Assembly (NCBI RefSeq): GCF_002240565.1
Contig: NZ_MZMO01000001.1
Span: 1,178,001 to 1,242,000, forward strand
Length of the DNA stretch: 64,000 bases
Direction of reading: 5' to 3'
Origin: Clavibacter michiganensis subsp. insidiosus
GTDB taxonomy: Bacteria; Actinomycetota; Actinomycetes; Actinomycetales; Microbacteriaceae
Shown here in pieces: positions 38,531 to 48,733 of the stretch (position 1 is its first letter; every line of letters starts with the position of its first letter). A model generated the notes under the pieces. It was not told the DNA's origin, made no database searches, and worked only from the letters and a program-made list of their open reading frames with translations. Made by a program: the position numbers and the translations under genes.

Positions 38531-39871
38531 GTGACCGATGGCGGGCAGCAGGCGGACGACCGGCCGAAGGCGGACGTGCCCCAGGCGGACCAGAAGCCCA
38601 CGGCGACCCTGACGTACCCGGGGGGTCGGGTGGAATTCCCCATCCTCCCCGCGGTCGAGGGCGCGTCCAGCATCGACATCTCGGCGCTCACGAAGAAGAC
38701 GGGCCTCACGACGCTCGACAACGGCTTCGTCAACACCGCGTCGACCCGCTCGGCCATCACCTACATCGACGGCGAGCAGGGGATCCTCCGCTACCGCGGC
38801 TACCCGATCGAGCAGCTCGCGCGCCAGTCGAGCTACCTCGAGGTGGCGTGGCTCCTCATCCACGGCGAGCTCCCCACGAGCGACGAGCTCGCGGGGTTCG
38901 AGGACGACATCCGCCGCCACACGCTCCTGCACGAGGACTTCAAGGGCCTCTTCCGGGCGCTGCCGACCAACGCGCACCCCATGTCGGTGCTGTCGAGCGC
39001 GGTCTCCGCGCTCTCGACCTACTACGAGGACTCGCTGAGCGTGCACGACCCCGAGCAGGTCGAGATCTCGACGCTGCGCCTGCTGGCGAAGCTGCCGGTC
39101 ATCGCGGCGTACGCGCACAAGAAGAGCCTCGGCCAGGCGTTCCTCTACCCGGACAACTCGCTGTCCTTCGTCGACAACTTCCTCCGCCTGAACTTCGGCA
39201 ACAACGCGGAACGCTACGAGGTCGATCCCGTCGTCAGCCGCGCGCTCGAGCGCCTGCTGATCCTGCACGAGGACCACGAGCAGAACGCGTCGACGTCGAC
39301 CGTGCGGCTCGTCGGATCCACCGAGGCGAACATGTTCTCCTCCGTCTCGGCCGGCATCGGCGCGCTCTTCGGCCCGCTGCACGGCGGCGCGAACGAGGCC
39401 GTGCTCGCCATGCTCGGCCGCATCCGCGACTCCGGCGAGGGCGTCGACCGCTACGTCGAGCGCGTGAAGAACAAGGAGGACGGCGTCCGCCTCATGGGCT
39501 TCGGGCACCGCGTCTACAAGAACTTCGACCCGCGCGCCCGCCTCGTGAAGGAGAGCGCCGACGAGGTGCTCGCGGCCCTCGGGATCCAGGACCCGCTGCT
39601 CGACATCGCCAAGGAGCTCGAGGCGGTCGCGCTCGCGGACGACTACTTCATCGAGCGGAAGCTCTACCCGAACGTGGACTTCTACACGGGCGTCATCTAC
39701 AAGGCGATGGGCTTCCCCACGCGCATGTTCACGGCGCTGTTCACCATCGGGCGCCTGCCCGGCTGGATCGCGCACTGGCGCGAGATGAACGAGGACCAGG
39801 CCACGAAGATCGGCCGTCCGCAGCAGCTCTACATCGGCCAGCCCGCGCGCGACCTGCCGCCGCGCGACTAG
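38531..39871 (+). CDS. gltA: Citrate synthase
   Basis: 446 residues, GTG start behind GAGGAGG. Type II (hexameric-like) citrate synthase with the beta-strand N-terminal domain (ATLTYPGGRVEFPILPAVEG). Catalytic residues are seen in LHGGANEAVLAML (His), GFGHRVYKNFDPRARL (His, Arg) and NVDFYTGVIYKAMGFP (Asp). It condenses oxaloacetate and acetyl-CoA. The promoter carries TAGGCT. Confidence 0.95.
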   Translation: MTDGGQQADDRPKADVPQADQKPTATLTYPGGRVEFPILPAVEGASSIDISALTKKTGLTTLDNGFVNTASTRSAITYIDGEQGILRYRGYPIEQLARQSSYLEVAWLLIHGELPTSDELAGFEDDIRRHTLLHEDFKGLFRALPTNAHPMSVLSSAVSALSTYYEDSLSVHDPEQVEISTLRLLAKLPVIAAYAHKKSLGQAFLYPDNSLSFVDNFLRLNFGNNAERYEVDPVVSRALERLLILHEDHEQNASTSTVRLVGSTEANMFSSVSAGIGALFGPLHGGANEAVLAMLGRIRDSGEGVDRYVERVKNKEDGVRLMGFGHRVYKNFDPRARLVKESADEVLAALGIQDPLLDIAKELEAVALADDYFIERKLYPNVDFYTGVIYKAMGFPTRMFTALFTIGRLPGWIAHWREMNEDQATKIGRPQQLYIGQPARDLPPRD

Positions 39872-39893
39872 CCCGGCGAGCATCGCCGCCGCT

Positions 39894-40027
39894 CCCGAAG
39901 AGGGGGCGCCCGGAGGCCGCCGACCCGTGTACCCGCGCGGATCGGCGACCTAGACTCGTCTCACAGCGAGAGATCCATCCGCCGCCCGCAACAGCCCCTG
40001 CCGTCGGTCCCGACCCGAAGAGGGGGC
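39894..40027 (+). repeat. 14-base direct repeat upstream of the kinase gene
   Basis: CCCGAAGAGGGGGC at 39894-39907 and again at 40014-40027, exactly 120 bases apart. The second copy supplies the ribosome site (AGAGGGGG) and runs up to the kinase ATG; the first lies just after gltA. A -10 TAGACT (39951-39956) lies between them. Confidence 0.6.
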
Positions 40028-40028
40028 C

Positions 40029-41591
40029 ATGGCCAGACGCCTGCCGTCCGCCCCGCCGGTGCTGCCGGGGTTCACGTACGTGACGGTCCTCGGTTCCGGG
40101 GGCTTCGCCGACGTGTTCCTCTACGAGCAGGACATGCCGCGCCGCCAGGTCGCCGTGAAGGTGATGCTGGCCGAGATCGTCACCGACCGCCTGCGCGCGA
40201 TGTTCCGCGCCGAGGCCGACCTCATGGCGCAGCTCAGCGCCCACCCGTCCGTGCTGACGGTGCACCAGGCGTCCGTCGCCGCCGACGGCCGCCCGTACCT
40301 CGTGATGGAGCTGTGCTCGTCGAGCCTCAGCGACCGGTACCGGCGCGAGCCGCTGGGCGTCGCGCAGGTGCTGCGCGTGGGGATCCGCATCGCGAGCGCC
40401 GTGGAGACCGCGCACCGCGCGGGCGTGCTGCACCGCGACATCAAGCCCGCGAACATCCTCACGACCGCGTTCGGGCACCCCGTGCTCAGCGACTTCGGCA
40501 TCGCCTCGACGCTCGAGGACGCGGCCGCGACCGACGCCGTGGGCCTCTCCATCCCGTGGTCGGCGCCCGAGGTGCTCGCCGACGAGAGCCCCGGCACCGT
40601 GCGGAGCGAGGTGTGGTCGCTCGCGGCGACCGTGTACTCGCTGCTCGCCGGCCGCAGCCCGTTCGAGGTGCCCGGCGGGCAGAACGCGCCGGCGGACCTC
40701 GTGGCCCGGATCCAGAAGGCGCGGCCCCTGCCGACCGGGCGCGCCGACGTGCCCGAGCGGCTCGAGCTGGTGCTGCGCCGCGCGATGTCCCGGCAGCCGT
40801 CGGCCCGGCCCGAGTCGGCGCTCGCGTTCGTGCGCGAGCTCCAGGCGGTGGAGGCGGAGCTGCGGCTCGCGCAGACGCCGCTCGAGGTCGCGAGCGAGGA
40901 GTGGGCGTCGGCCGTGGCGGCCGCCGTCGACGAGGACGACGACCCGACGCGCGTGCGCGGCATCGCGCAGGTGGATCCGGGGACGACCGGGCCGGGCGGG
41001 CGAGGCGGCGCGGGTGGCCTGCGGCGTGCCCGGCGGAAGGCGCCGCCGGCGGCCGCGCGCCCGGCGGCCGGGGCCGCGCGTCCCGGCGCGCCGACGACCG
41101 CGTCCGAGCCGGTGCGCGCGGGATCCGCGTCCACCTCCCTCGGCCGGTCGGGATCCGGTCCCGTCGGCGCGAGCACCCCGGCCCGACCCGCCGTCGCCCG
41201 CCGGCGCGCGTTCTTCGCCCGGCACCGCGTCGCGATCGCGGCGGCGGCGGCCGGCGCGGTCGTCGCGAGCGTGACCGTGGGCGTGCTGCTCGGCGGGTCG
41301 GGCGGCACCGCGGCGCGCGACATCCCGGTGGTGGGCGAGATCCGGGCGTCCGCGACCGCCGACGGCGTCCTGTTCTCCTGGGGCGACCCCGGGCTCGGCC
41401 CTGACGACGCGTACCAGGTGGTCCGCGACGGCGGGCTGCCGAGCACGCAGCGCGACACGACCTTCCGCGTGACGGCCGGCGCGTCGGACGCCGCGGGCGC
41501 GGGCGAGCGGGCCTGCATCCGCGTCACCGTCACACGCGACGGCATCGCCGGGGACGCGTCGACCGAGAAGTGCGCGGAGCTCCCGCGATGA
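40029..41591 (+). CDS. Membrane Ser/Thr protein kinase with outside Fn3-like domain
   Basis: 520 residues. Kinase domain about 15-280: VLGSGGFADVFLYEQDMPRR (Gly loop), AVKVML (Lys), HRD at 135-137 in LHRDIKPANIL, SDFGIAS, and WSAPEVLADESPG in place of the usual APE region. A low-complexity Pro/Ala/Arg linker covers about 300-395, then one helix (VAIAAAAAGAVVASVTVGVL, about 400-418). The remaining 100 residues are outside and resemble a single Fn3-like domain (EIRASATADGVLFSWGDPGL). Stop and next start overlap (ATGA, 41588-41591). It is the first gene of the 16-kb envelope cluster and may phosphorylate partners made by it (inference). Confidence 0.9.
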   Translation: MARRLPSAPPVLPGFTYVTVLGSGGFADVFLYEQDMPRRQVAVKVMLAEIVTDRLRAMFRAEADLMAQLSAHPSVLTVHQASVAADGRPYLVMELCSSSLSDRYRREPLGVAQVLRVGIRIASAVETAHRAGVLHRDIKPANILTTAFGHPVLSDFGIASTLEDAAATDAVGLSIPWSAPEVLADESPGTVRSEVWSLAATVYSLLAGRSPFEVPGGQNAPADLVARIQKARPLPTGRADVPERLELVLRRAMSRQPSARPESALAFVRELQAVEAELRLAQTPLEVASEEWASAVAAAVDEDDDPTRVRGIAQVDPGTTGPGGRGGAGGLRRARRKAPPAAARPAAGAARPGAPTTASEPVRAGSASTSLGRSGSGPVGASTPARPAVARRRAFFARHRVAIAAAAAGAVVASVTVGVLLGGSGGTAARDIPVVGEIRASATADGVLFSWGDPGLGPDDAYQVVRDGGLPSTQRDTTFRVTAGASDAAGAGERACIRVTVTRDGIAGDASTEKCAELPR

Positions 41592-44500
41592 TCCGCGAGT
41601 GGATCCGCCGCCACCGCCAGGCCGCGACGACCGTCACCGGCGGGGCCGTCGTGCTCGCGCTCCTCACGGGCTTCGCGCTCGTGTCGGACGGCTACCAGGC
41701 GCAGCGCGTCGACCTCGACGACGGATCCGTGTGGGTCGTCAACTCCGCGCAGCAGGCGATCGGCCGCGCCAACACGGCCGTGCTCGAGCTCGACAGCGTC
41801 GTCGACTCCCGCAGCGAGGACATCGACGTGCTGCAGGCCGGATCCACCGTGCTGCTCGCCGACCGCGGCAGCTCGCGCCTCGACGTGGTCGACGACGCGA
41901 CGAGCGAGGTGGTCGACACCGCGCCGCTGCCCGCGGGCGCCGAGGTCATGCTGGCGGGATCCCGCGCCGCGATCCTCGTGCCGGCGACCGGCCAGCTGTG
42001 GCTCGTGCCGGTCGCCGGCCTCTCGGCGTTCGACGCCGCGAGCGCGCCCACGCTGATCCTCGGGGCCGACGCCGTCGCGTCGATGGGCGACGACGGCACG
42101 CTCCTCGTGTACTCGGCCGCGACGGGGACGCTGTCGCGCATCCAGGCCGACACGGACGACACCGTGCGGGCGACGGTGGACGTCGGCCCCGTCGGCGCGC
42201 CCGTGGCGGAGGCGGCCGACGCGCCCGCCGACCCCGCGGCCGCCCTCGCCGGCGAGACCGTGCAGGCGGGGGATCCGGGCCGTCCCGCCGGGCAGCGCCT
42301 CGCGCTCACCTCCGTCGACGGCCACTGGGCGCTGTACGACGCCGACGCGCGCGCCCTCCTCGTCGACGGGCGGACGGTCGACCTCGCCGGATCCGTCGCC
42401 GCCGACGCGCGCGTCGGCCTCCAGCGCGCGTCGTCGGGCGGCAGCGGCGTGCTCGTCGCCCACTCGGGCGGGCTCGTCGAGGTGCCCGTCGCGGGCGGGG
42501 ACCCGGTCGTCGTGAGCGGCGACGCGCGCGGGGAGCCCGCGCGTCCCGTCCGCGTCGCCGGCTGCGAGTACGCGGGCTGGACCGACGGATCCGGCTGGCA
42601 GCGCTGCCTCGCCCCGGCGGCCATGGCGGGCGAGGGCGAGCAGGACGCCCGGCGCACGGCGGCGGGCGCCACGAGCGGCATCGGATCCATGCCGCAGCAG
42701 GCCGCCCTGCGCTTCGTGGTCGACGGCGCGCGCGTGGTGCTCAACGACACGCGCGGCGGCACCGCCTGGGCCGTGCAGCGCGACGCGGGCCTCATCGACA
42801 ATTGGTCGGACCTCATCGACCGCGACCGCTCCGACACCGTCGTCGAGCAGAACACCGCGGACACCCCGCCCGAGACCGACCGCGTGCAGCAGCCGCCCGT
42901 CGCGGTCGACGACGACCTCGGGGCGCGGCCCGGCCGCACCACCGCGCTGCCCGTGCTCCTCAACGACCACGACCCGAACGGCGACGTGCTCGTGATCGAC
43001 TCCGTCACGCCCGTGGACGCCGAGGTCGGCGCGGTCGACATCGTGGACGAGGGACAGGGCCTCCAGCTCGCGCTCGCCGCGGGCGCGACCGGCACGGTGC
43101 GGTTCTCCTACGTCGTGAGCGACGGGCGCGGCGGCACCGCCACCGCCGACGTGCGCGTGGCCGTCCGCGCACCCGACGCGAACGCGCCGCCCGTGCAGGT
43201 GCGGCCCGCGACCGGCGCCGTCGCGGAGGGCGACCGGCTGCAGACCGACGTGCTGGGCGGCTGGTACGACCCCGACGGGGATCCGATGTACCTCACGCGC
43301 GCGAGCGTCGCCGCTCCCGACGCCGTCAGCTGGAAGCCCGAGGGCCGCGTGGTCTACACGGACGCCGGGGCCGGCGGCGACACCCGCACGGTCGCGCTGC
43401 AGGTGTCCGACGGGCGCGAGGAGGGCTCGGGCGAGCTGGTCGTCACGGTGCGCCGCGCCGGGGATGTGCCACTCGTGGCCGAGGGGTTCGTCGTGCAGGC
43501 GTCGCTCGGGCGCGAGATCACCGTGGAGCCGCTCACGCACGCGCGCGGCGGGAGCGGCGCGATCCGGCTGGCGGCCGTGCCCGCGCGGGCCGGGCTGCAG
43601 ATCACGCCGGACCTCGAGGCCAGCACCTTCCGGCTCGAGGGCGGCCAGGCGGGCACGCACCTCGTCGAGTACACGGTGACCGACGGGCGGACCGCCGCCA
43701 CGGGCGTGGTGCGGGTCGAGGTGCGCGGCGCCCCCGCGTCCGACGGCCGGCCCGTGACCGTGCCGCACACCGTGTTCGTGCGCGCCCTGCAGGCCCAGGA
43801 CGTGGACGTGGACGTGCTCCAGACCGACTTCGACCCCGCGGGCGGCGTGCTCGTGATCACCGACGCGGTCTCGCCCGGGGACGCGGTGGGCGTGCGCGCG
43901 GAGGTCGTCGGGCAGCGGCTCGTGCGGATCAGCCTGACGCGGCCGCTCGACGGGCCCGTCGACGTCGCGTACCGCGTGAGCAACGGCGTCGCCGAGGCGA
44001 CCGGCGTGATCACCGTGATCGAGGTGCCCGAGCCCGCCGTGCGCCAGCCGCCCGTCGCGACCGACGACCGCGTGGCCGTGCGCGTGGGCGACGCCGTGGA
44101 CATCCCCGTGCTCGCCAACGACGAGCAGCCCGACGGCGACCGGCTGCGCCTCGACCCCGTGCTCGTGGATCCGCTCCCCGAGGGCGCGGGCCTGCTCGTC
44201 GCGAGCGAGGACCGCCTCCGCTACCTCGCGCCCGACCGCACGGGCGACTACACGGCCGTCTACCGCGCCGTCGCGCCCGACGGCCAGTGGGCGACCGCGA
44301 CCCTCACGGTCTCCGTGCGCGAGGCCGACGTGGCGACCAACGCGGCGCCCGTGCCGCGCCCGCTCACCGCGCGCGTGCTCGCGGGCGAGACCGTGCGGAT
44401 CCCCGTGCCGCTCACCGGCATCGACCCCGACGGCGACTCGGTGCGGCTCCTCGGGCAGGACACCGGTCCCGAGAAGGGCCAGGTCGTCGAGGTCGGGCCG

Positions 44501-47500
44501 GACTGGATCGACTACCAGGCGGGCGACTACTCCACCGGCACCGACGCGTTCGCGTACGCCGTGGTCGACGGGCTGGGCGCGCGGGCGACCGGCACGATCC
44601 GCGTGGGCATCAGCACGCGCGTCGCGGGCGCCAGGAACCCCGTCGCGACCGCCGACACCGTGACCGTGCGGCCCGGCCGCGTGCTCCGCGTGCAGGTGCT
44701 CGCCAACGACACGGATCCGGACGGCGGGGCGCTCGAGCTCGTGTCGGTGCAGCCGCAGGCCGAGGGGCTCGTCGCGGGGCTCGACGGCGACACCGTGCGC
44801 GTCGTCGCGCCCGAGCAGGCGGGCCGCTACGGCTTCGTCTACGGCGTGCGGAACGCCCGCGGCGGCAGCGACGAGGCGTTCCTCACCGTGATCGTGGATC
44901 CCGCCGCGCTGCCTACCCGCCCGATCGCGCGCGACACGGTGCTCCAGCTGTCCGACGTGCTCGACCGGTCGAGCGTCGACGTCGACGTGATGCGCAACGT
45001 CTTCTCCGCGGAGGGCGACGCGTCGTCGCTCGTGCTCGCCGTCGGCGCGGGCTACGAGGACGTGGCGCGCGTGACGCCCGACGGCCGGATCCGCGTCGAG
45101 GTGGGCGACGAGCGCCGCATCGTCCCGTTCACCGTCGCGCAGCCGGACGACCCGTCCATCTCCGCGACGGCGTTCGTCTGGGTCCCCGGCTTCGCGGACA
45201 CGCTGCCGCAGCTGCGCGTCGGCGAGCCCCGGCCCACGGTGGCGAGCGGCGAGCGGCGAGCGGCTCGTGGTCGAGCTCGACGAGCAGGTGGTCGCGGCGG
45301 GCGGGCGCGCGGTGCGGATCGCCGACCCGAACTCGCTCTCGGCGACCCACGCCGACGGGCCCGTGGAGCTCGTGGACGAGGAGACCATCGCCTACCGGAG
45401 CGAGCCGGGGTACTTCGGGCCCGCGGCGATCTCGTTCACGGTGACCGACGGATCCGGCGACGGCGGGCGCACCGCCGCGCTCGTGCTGCCGATCACGGTG
45501 ACGCCCACCGAGAACCAGCCGCCCGTGTTCACGGGCGCGGTCATCGACCTCGAGCCCGGGCAGTCCAAGGACGTCGACCTCGGCCGCCTCACCACCTACC
45601 CGTACCAGGACGACCGCGGGCAGCTCGCGTTCGCGCTGGAGGGGGCGGTCGCCGCCGGGTTCCGCGCGTCGGTGGACGGCGGCACGCTCCGCATCTCCGC
45701 CGACGAGGGCATCGCGACGGGCCAGGCCGCGTCCTTCCCCGTGAGCGTGCGCGACGCGACGCAGACCGGCCGCGCGGGCCGCGTCGACCTCCGCGTCGTG
45801 CCGTCGACGCGCCCGCTCGCGCAGCCCGCGACCGACGAGGGGACCGTGACGCGCGGATCCGCCACCTCCGTCGACGTGCTCGCCAACGACCAGGCGGGCA
45901 ACCCCTTCCCGGGCACGCCGCTGACGGTCGCCTCCATCCGCGGCGCCGACGGCGCGAGCCTCCCCGCGGGCGTCACCGTGACGCCGTCCGACGACCGCGC
46001 GACCCTCGCCGTGCGCGCGTCCGCCGACGCCGAGCCCGGCGACGTGCGCGTGCAGTACGAGGTGCGCGACGCCACGGGCGACGCGGGCCGGGCGGCGTTC
46101 GGCTCCGTCGTGATCCACGTGCAGGACCGCCCGGGGCCCGTCTCGGCCCTCCGCGCCTCCGGCTTCGCGGACCGCTCGCTCACGGTGGCGTTCGAGCCGG
46201 GCGCCTTCAACGGATCCGCCATCACGGGCTACCAGGTGCGCGTCCTCCGCGGCGGCACGGCGACCGCGACCGTCACCTGCCCGTCGACGACGTGCACCGT
46301 GCCGACGCCCGGCAACGGACCGGGGAGCTCCGTGCAGGTGGAGGTCTCCGCGGTGAACGGCGTGGGCGCCTCGGACCCCGTGTCGATCTCGGGCCTCTGG
46401 TCGGACGTGCTCCCGGCCTCGCCCGCGGGCCTCGCCGTCGAGCCGCTCGTCGACGGGGTGCGCGTCTCGTGGCAGCCGTCGGCCGTGCCGTCGTCGTCGA
46501 GCCCCGTCACGCAGTACGTCGTGGGCGTGGGCGGCATCGCCCGGCAGGTCGCGGCGGACGCCACGAGCATCGAGGTGCGGGATCCATCGCTCGTCGCCGA
46601 GGTGCCCGTCGCCGTCTCGGTGGCCGCGCGCAACAGCGCCCAGGTGCAGGACGGCACCGCGTGGCTCGCCGCCACCGCGACCGGCACGCCGCGCGGCGCC
46701 CCGACCGCGACCGGCGCGCCCTCCGCGGTCGCCGACCCGGCCGACGAGACGCGCGTGACCGTGTCGTGGCCGGCGTTCCAGGGCCAGGGCGTCGACGGGA
46801 TCCGCTACCTCGTCGCCGCGTACGCCCCGGGGTCCGCGCCCGGCTGCTCCGTGCCGACCGAGGGCGTGTCGCCGTGGCAGGCCGACCACGGCCCCGCGGT
46901 CGACGTGGGCGGCGCGACCAGCCACGTGTTCACGGGCCTCGCCACGGACCAGCCCGTCGCGTTCGCGGTGCTCGCCGCCAACAGCCAGGGCTGCACGGTC
47001 GTCGAAGCAGGCCAGCTCACGCCGCGCACGGCGCCGTCCACGCCCGTCGTCACGGTCGACCTGCCGCGCGCGGACCGGGGGAGCGACGGCGTGTTCCGCG
47101 CGGTCCTCGCGGGCGCCCGCTACCGGCCGGGCAGCGCGTCCGCGTCCGCCCAGCTGCTGTACCGCGTCGACGGGCAGGGCGACGGCGTGCCCGTCGGCGT
47201 CGGCCAGGCGCTCACCCTGCCGCGCACGGGCGCCGGCGCGACGATCCAGGTGCGCGTGGTCGAGGACTCGGGTGACGGGCGCCCGCGCTCGAGCGGCTGG
47301 TCGGCTCCCGTCTCCGCCGGCACCGCGGTCGACGCGCGCGCGGGCGACGTGCGGTCGACGACCGACGAGGCGGGCGTCACGACCTTCTCCTGGACCTCGA
47401 TGCCGCCGGCGGTGGCCGGCTTCGGGCGCGGCGGCGACGGCGGCGGGTACGCGCGCAGCGAGCGGCGCTGCGGCGGCCAGGGCGCGTGGGCCGACGCGTC

Positions 47501-47609
47501 CTCGGGCGCGGCCGGATCCTGCACGGTCCCGGCGGGCGGCGAGCGGATCCTCGAGGTGCGCGTCACCGCGAACTCGGGCACCCTGTACACGTACGCCCAC
47601 CGCGGATGA
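41588..47609 (+). pseudogene. Giant Ig-like/Fn3 repeat surface protein, frame broken by a 7-bp repeat
   Basis: ATG 41588 opens an N-terminal helix (ATTVTGGAVVLALLTGFALV) and a roughly 400-residue propeller-like region (DVLQAGSTVLLADRGSSRLD). From 42890 follow Ig/cadherin-like repeats with the pattern PPVAVDD...LPVLLNDHDPNGD, again at 44040 (PPVATDDRVAVRVG, VLANDEQPDGD), 44640 (VLANDTDPDGG) and 45830. From about 46130 three Fn3-like domains occur (PGPVSALRASGFADRSLTVA). At 45241-45261 three copies of GGCGAGC shift the frame: the first frame runs out of sense, the other continues as LVVELDEQVVAAGG to 47609. With two copies the gene would encode 2004 residues. It overlaps moxR (ATGA, 47606-47609). 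Confidence 0.8.
45241..45261 (+). repeat. Heptamer GGCGAGC x3 that sets the reading frame
   Basis: Three perfect copies directly in the coding sequence. Two copies give PTVASGERLVVELDEQ in one frame; three copies put a frameshift in the middle of the giant protein. Unit length 7 is not a multiple of 3, so gain or loss of one unit switches the frame. Confidence 0.85.
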
Positions 47610-48733
47610 CGGCCGAACCCGCGGCCATCCCGCCGGACGACGCGGCCGCACCCGAGAGGCACGCCCCCATGACGATGACCGCCGACGAGGCCCGCGCCTT
47701 CCAGGACGAGTTCGCGCGGCTCGTGCGCAACGTGGAGCAGGTGCTGCTCGGGAAGTCGCACGTGGTGCGCCTCGCCTTCACGGCCATGGTCACGGGCGGC
47801 CACCTCCTGCTCGAGGACGTGCCCGGCACCGGCAAGACCTCGCTCGCGCGCGCGATGGCGCAGACCGTCGACGGCACGCACAGCCGCGTCCAGTTCACGC
47901 CCGACGTGCTGCCCGGCGACATCACGGGCGTCAGCGTCTACGACCAGCGCACGGGCGACTTCGAGTTCCACCGTGGGCCGGTGTTCGCGAGCATCGTGCT
48001 GGCCGACGAGATCAACCGCGCGAGCCCGAAGACCCAGTCCGCGCTCCTCGAGGTGATGGAGGAGGGCCGCGTCACGGTCGACGGCACGCCGTACGACGTG
48101 GGGCACCCGTTCATGGTCATCGCGACCCAGAACCCCGTCGAGCAGGCGGGCACCTACGCGCTGCCCGAGGCGCAGCTCGACCGGTTCCTGCTGCGCACCT
48201 CCATCGGGTACCCCGACCACGAGTCGATGCTGCGCATCCTGCAGGGCGCGTCCGTGAGCGCCCACGACGTGACGCTCGCGCCCGTCGCGACGGCCGCCTC
48301 CGTGCGGGATCTGCAGGAGCGCGCGGGGACCGTGCACGTGGATCCCGCGGTCGCCGACTACGTGGTGCGCCTCGTCGACGCGACCCGCACCGCGCCCGAG
48401 GTGCGGCTGGGCGCGAGCGTGCGCGGCGCCCTCGCGCTCGTGCGCGCGTCCCGCACGTGGGCCGCCGCCGACGGCCGGCACTACGTGGTGCCCGACGACG
48501 TGAAGGCGCTCGCCGAGCCCGTGCTCGCGCACCGCCTGCTGCTGGATCCCGAGGCCGAGTTCGACGGGGTCACGCCCACGAGCGTGCTGTCGCAGATCCT
48601 CATCGAGACCGCGCCGCCGCGCGACGGGCACGCGGGGGCGGCGCCGACCGCGGCCGGCGCGCGTGCTGCGGGCGCGCACGCCGCGCACGCCGCGCACGCC
48701 GCGGGCGCCGCGGGCGCGCGGCCGGGCGGATGA
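47606..48733 (+). CDS. MoxR-type AAA+ ATPase
   Basis: 375 residues from ATG 47606. Walker A LLLEDVPGTGKTSLARAMAQ, Walker B SIVLADEINRASPKTQSALL, the MoxR GDITGVSVYDQ and sensor TQNPVEQAGTYALPEAQLDR. MoxR ATPases act as chaperones for metal centres or envelope complexes and are usually followed by a DUF58 gene, as here. The tail has a 9-bp DNA repeat coding Ala-His-Ala. Coupled to both neighbours by four-base overlaps. Confidence 0.93.
   Translation: MTAEPAAIPPDDAAAPERHAPMTMTADEARAFQDEFARLVRNVEQVLLGKSHVVRLAFTAMVTGGHLLLEDVPGTGKTSLARAMAQTVDGTHSRVQFTPDVLPGDITGVSVYDQRTGDFEFHRGPVFASIVLADEINRASPKTQSALLEVMEEGRVTVDGTPYDVGHPFMVIATQNPVEQAGTYALPEAQLDRFLLRTSIGYPDHESMLRILQGASVSAHDVTLAPVATAASVRDLQERAGTVHVDPAVADYVVRLVDATRTAPEVRLGASVRGALALVRASRTWAAADGRHYVVPDDVKALAEPVLAHRLLLDPEAEFDGVTPTSVLSQILIETAPPRDGHAGAAPTAAGARAAGAHAAHAAHAAGAAGARPGG
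48674..48700 (+). repeat. 9-bp repeat GCGCACGCC x3 in the moxR tail
   Basis: Three perfect units, in frame, each coding Ala-His-Ala; length changes would not break the gene. Confidence 0.7.

Noticed and set aside
40121..45388. A 1755-codon open frame on the minus strand opposite the kinase and Ig/Fn3 genes
   Set aside because: Product of very high third-position GC; composition is Arg/Val/His/Gly-rich with no domain, and the plus strand holds clear families. The same holds for many other long antisense frames here.
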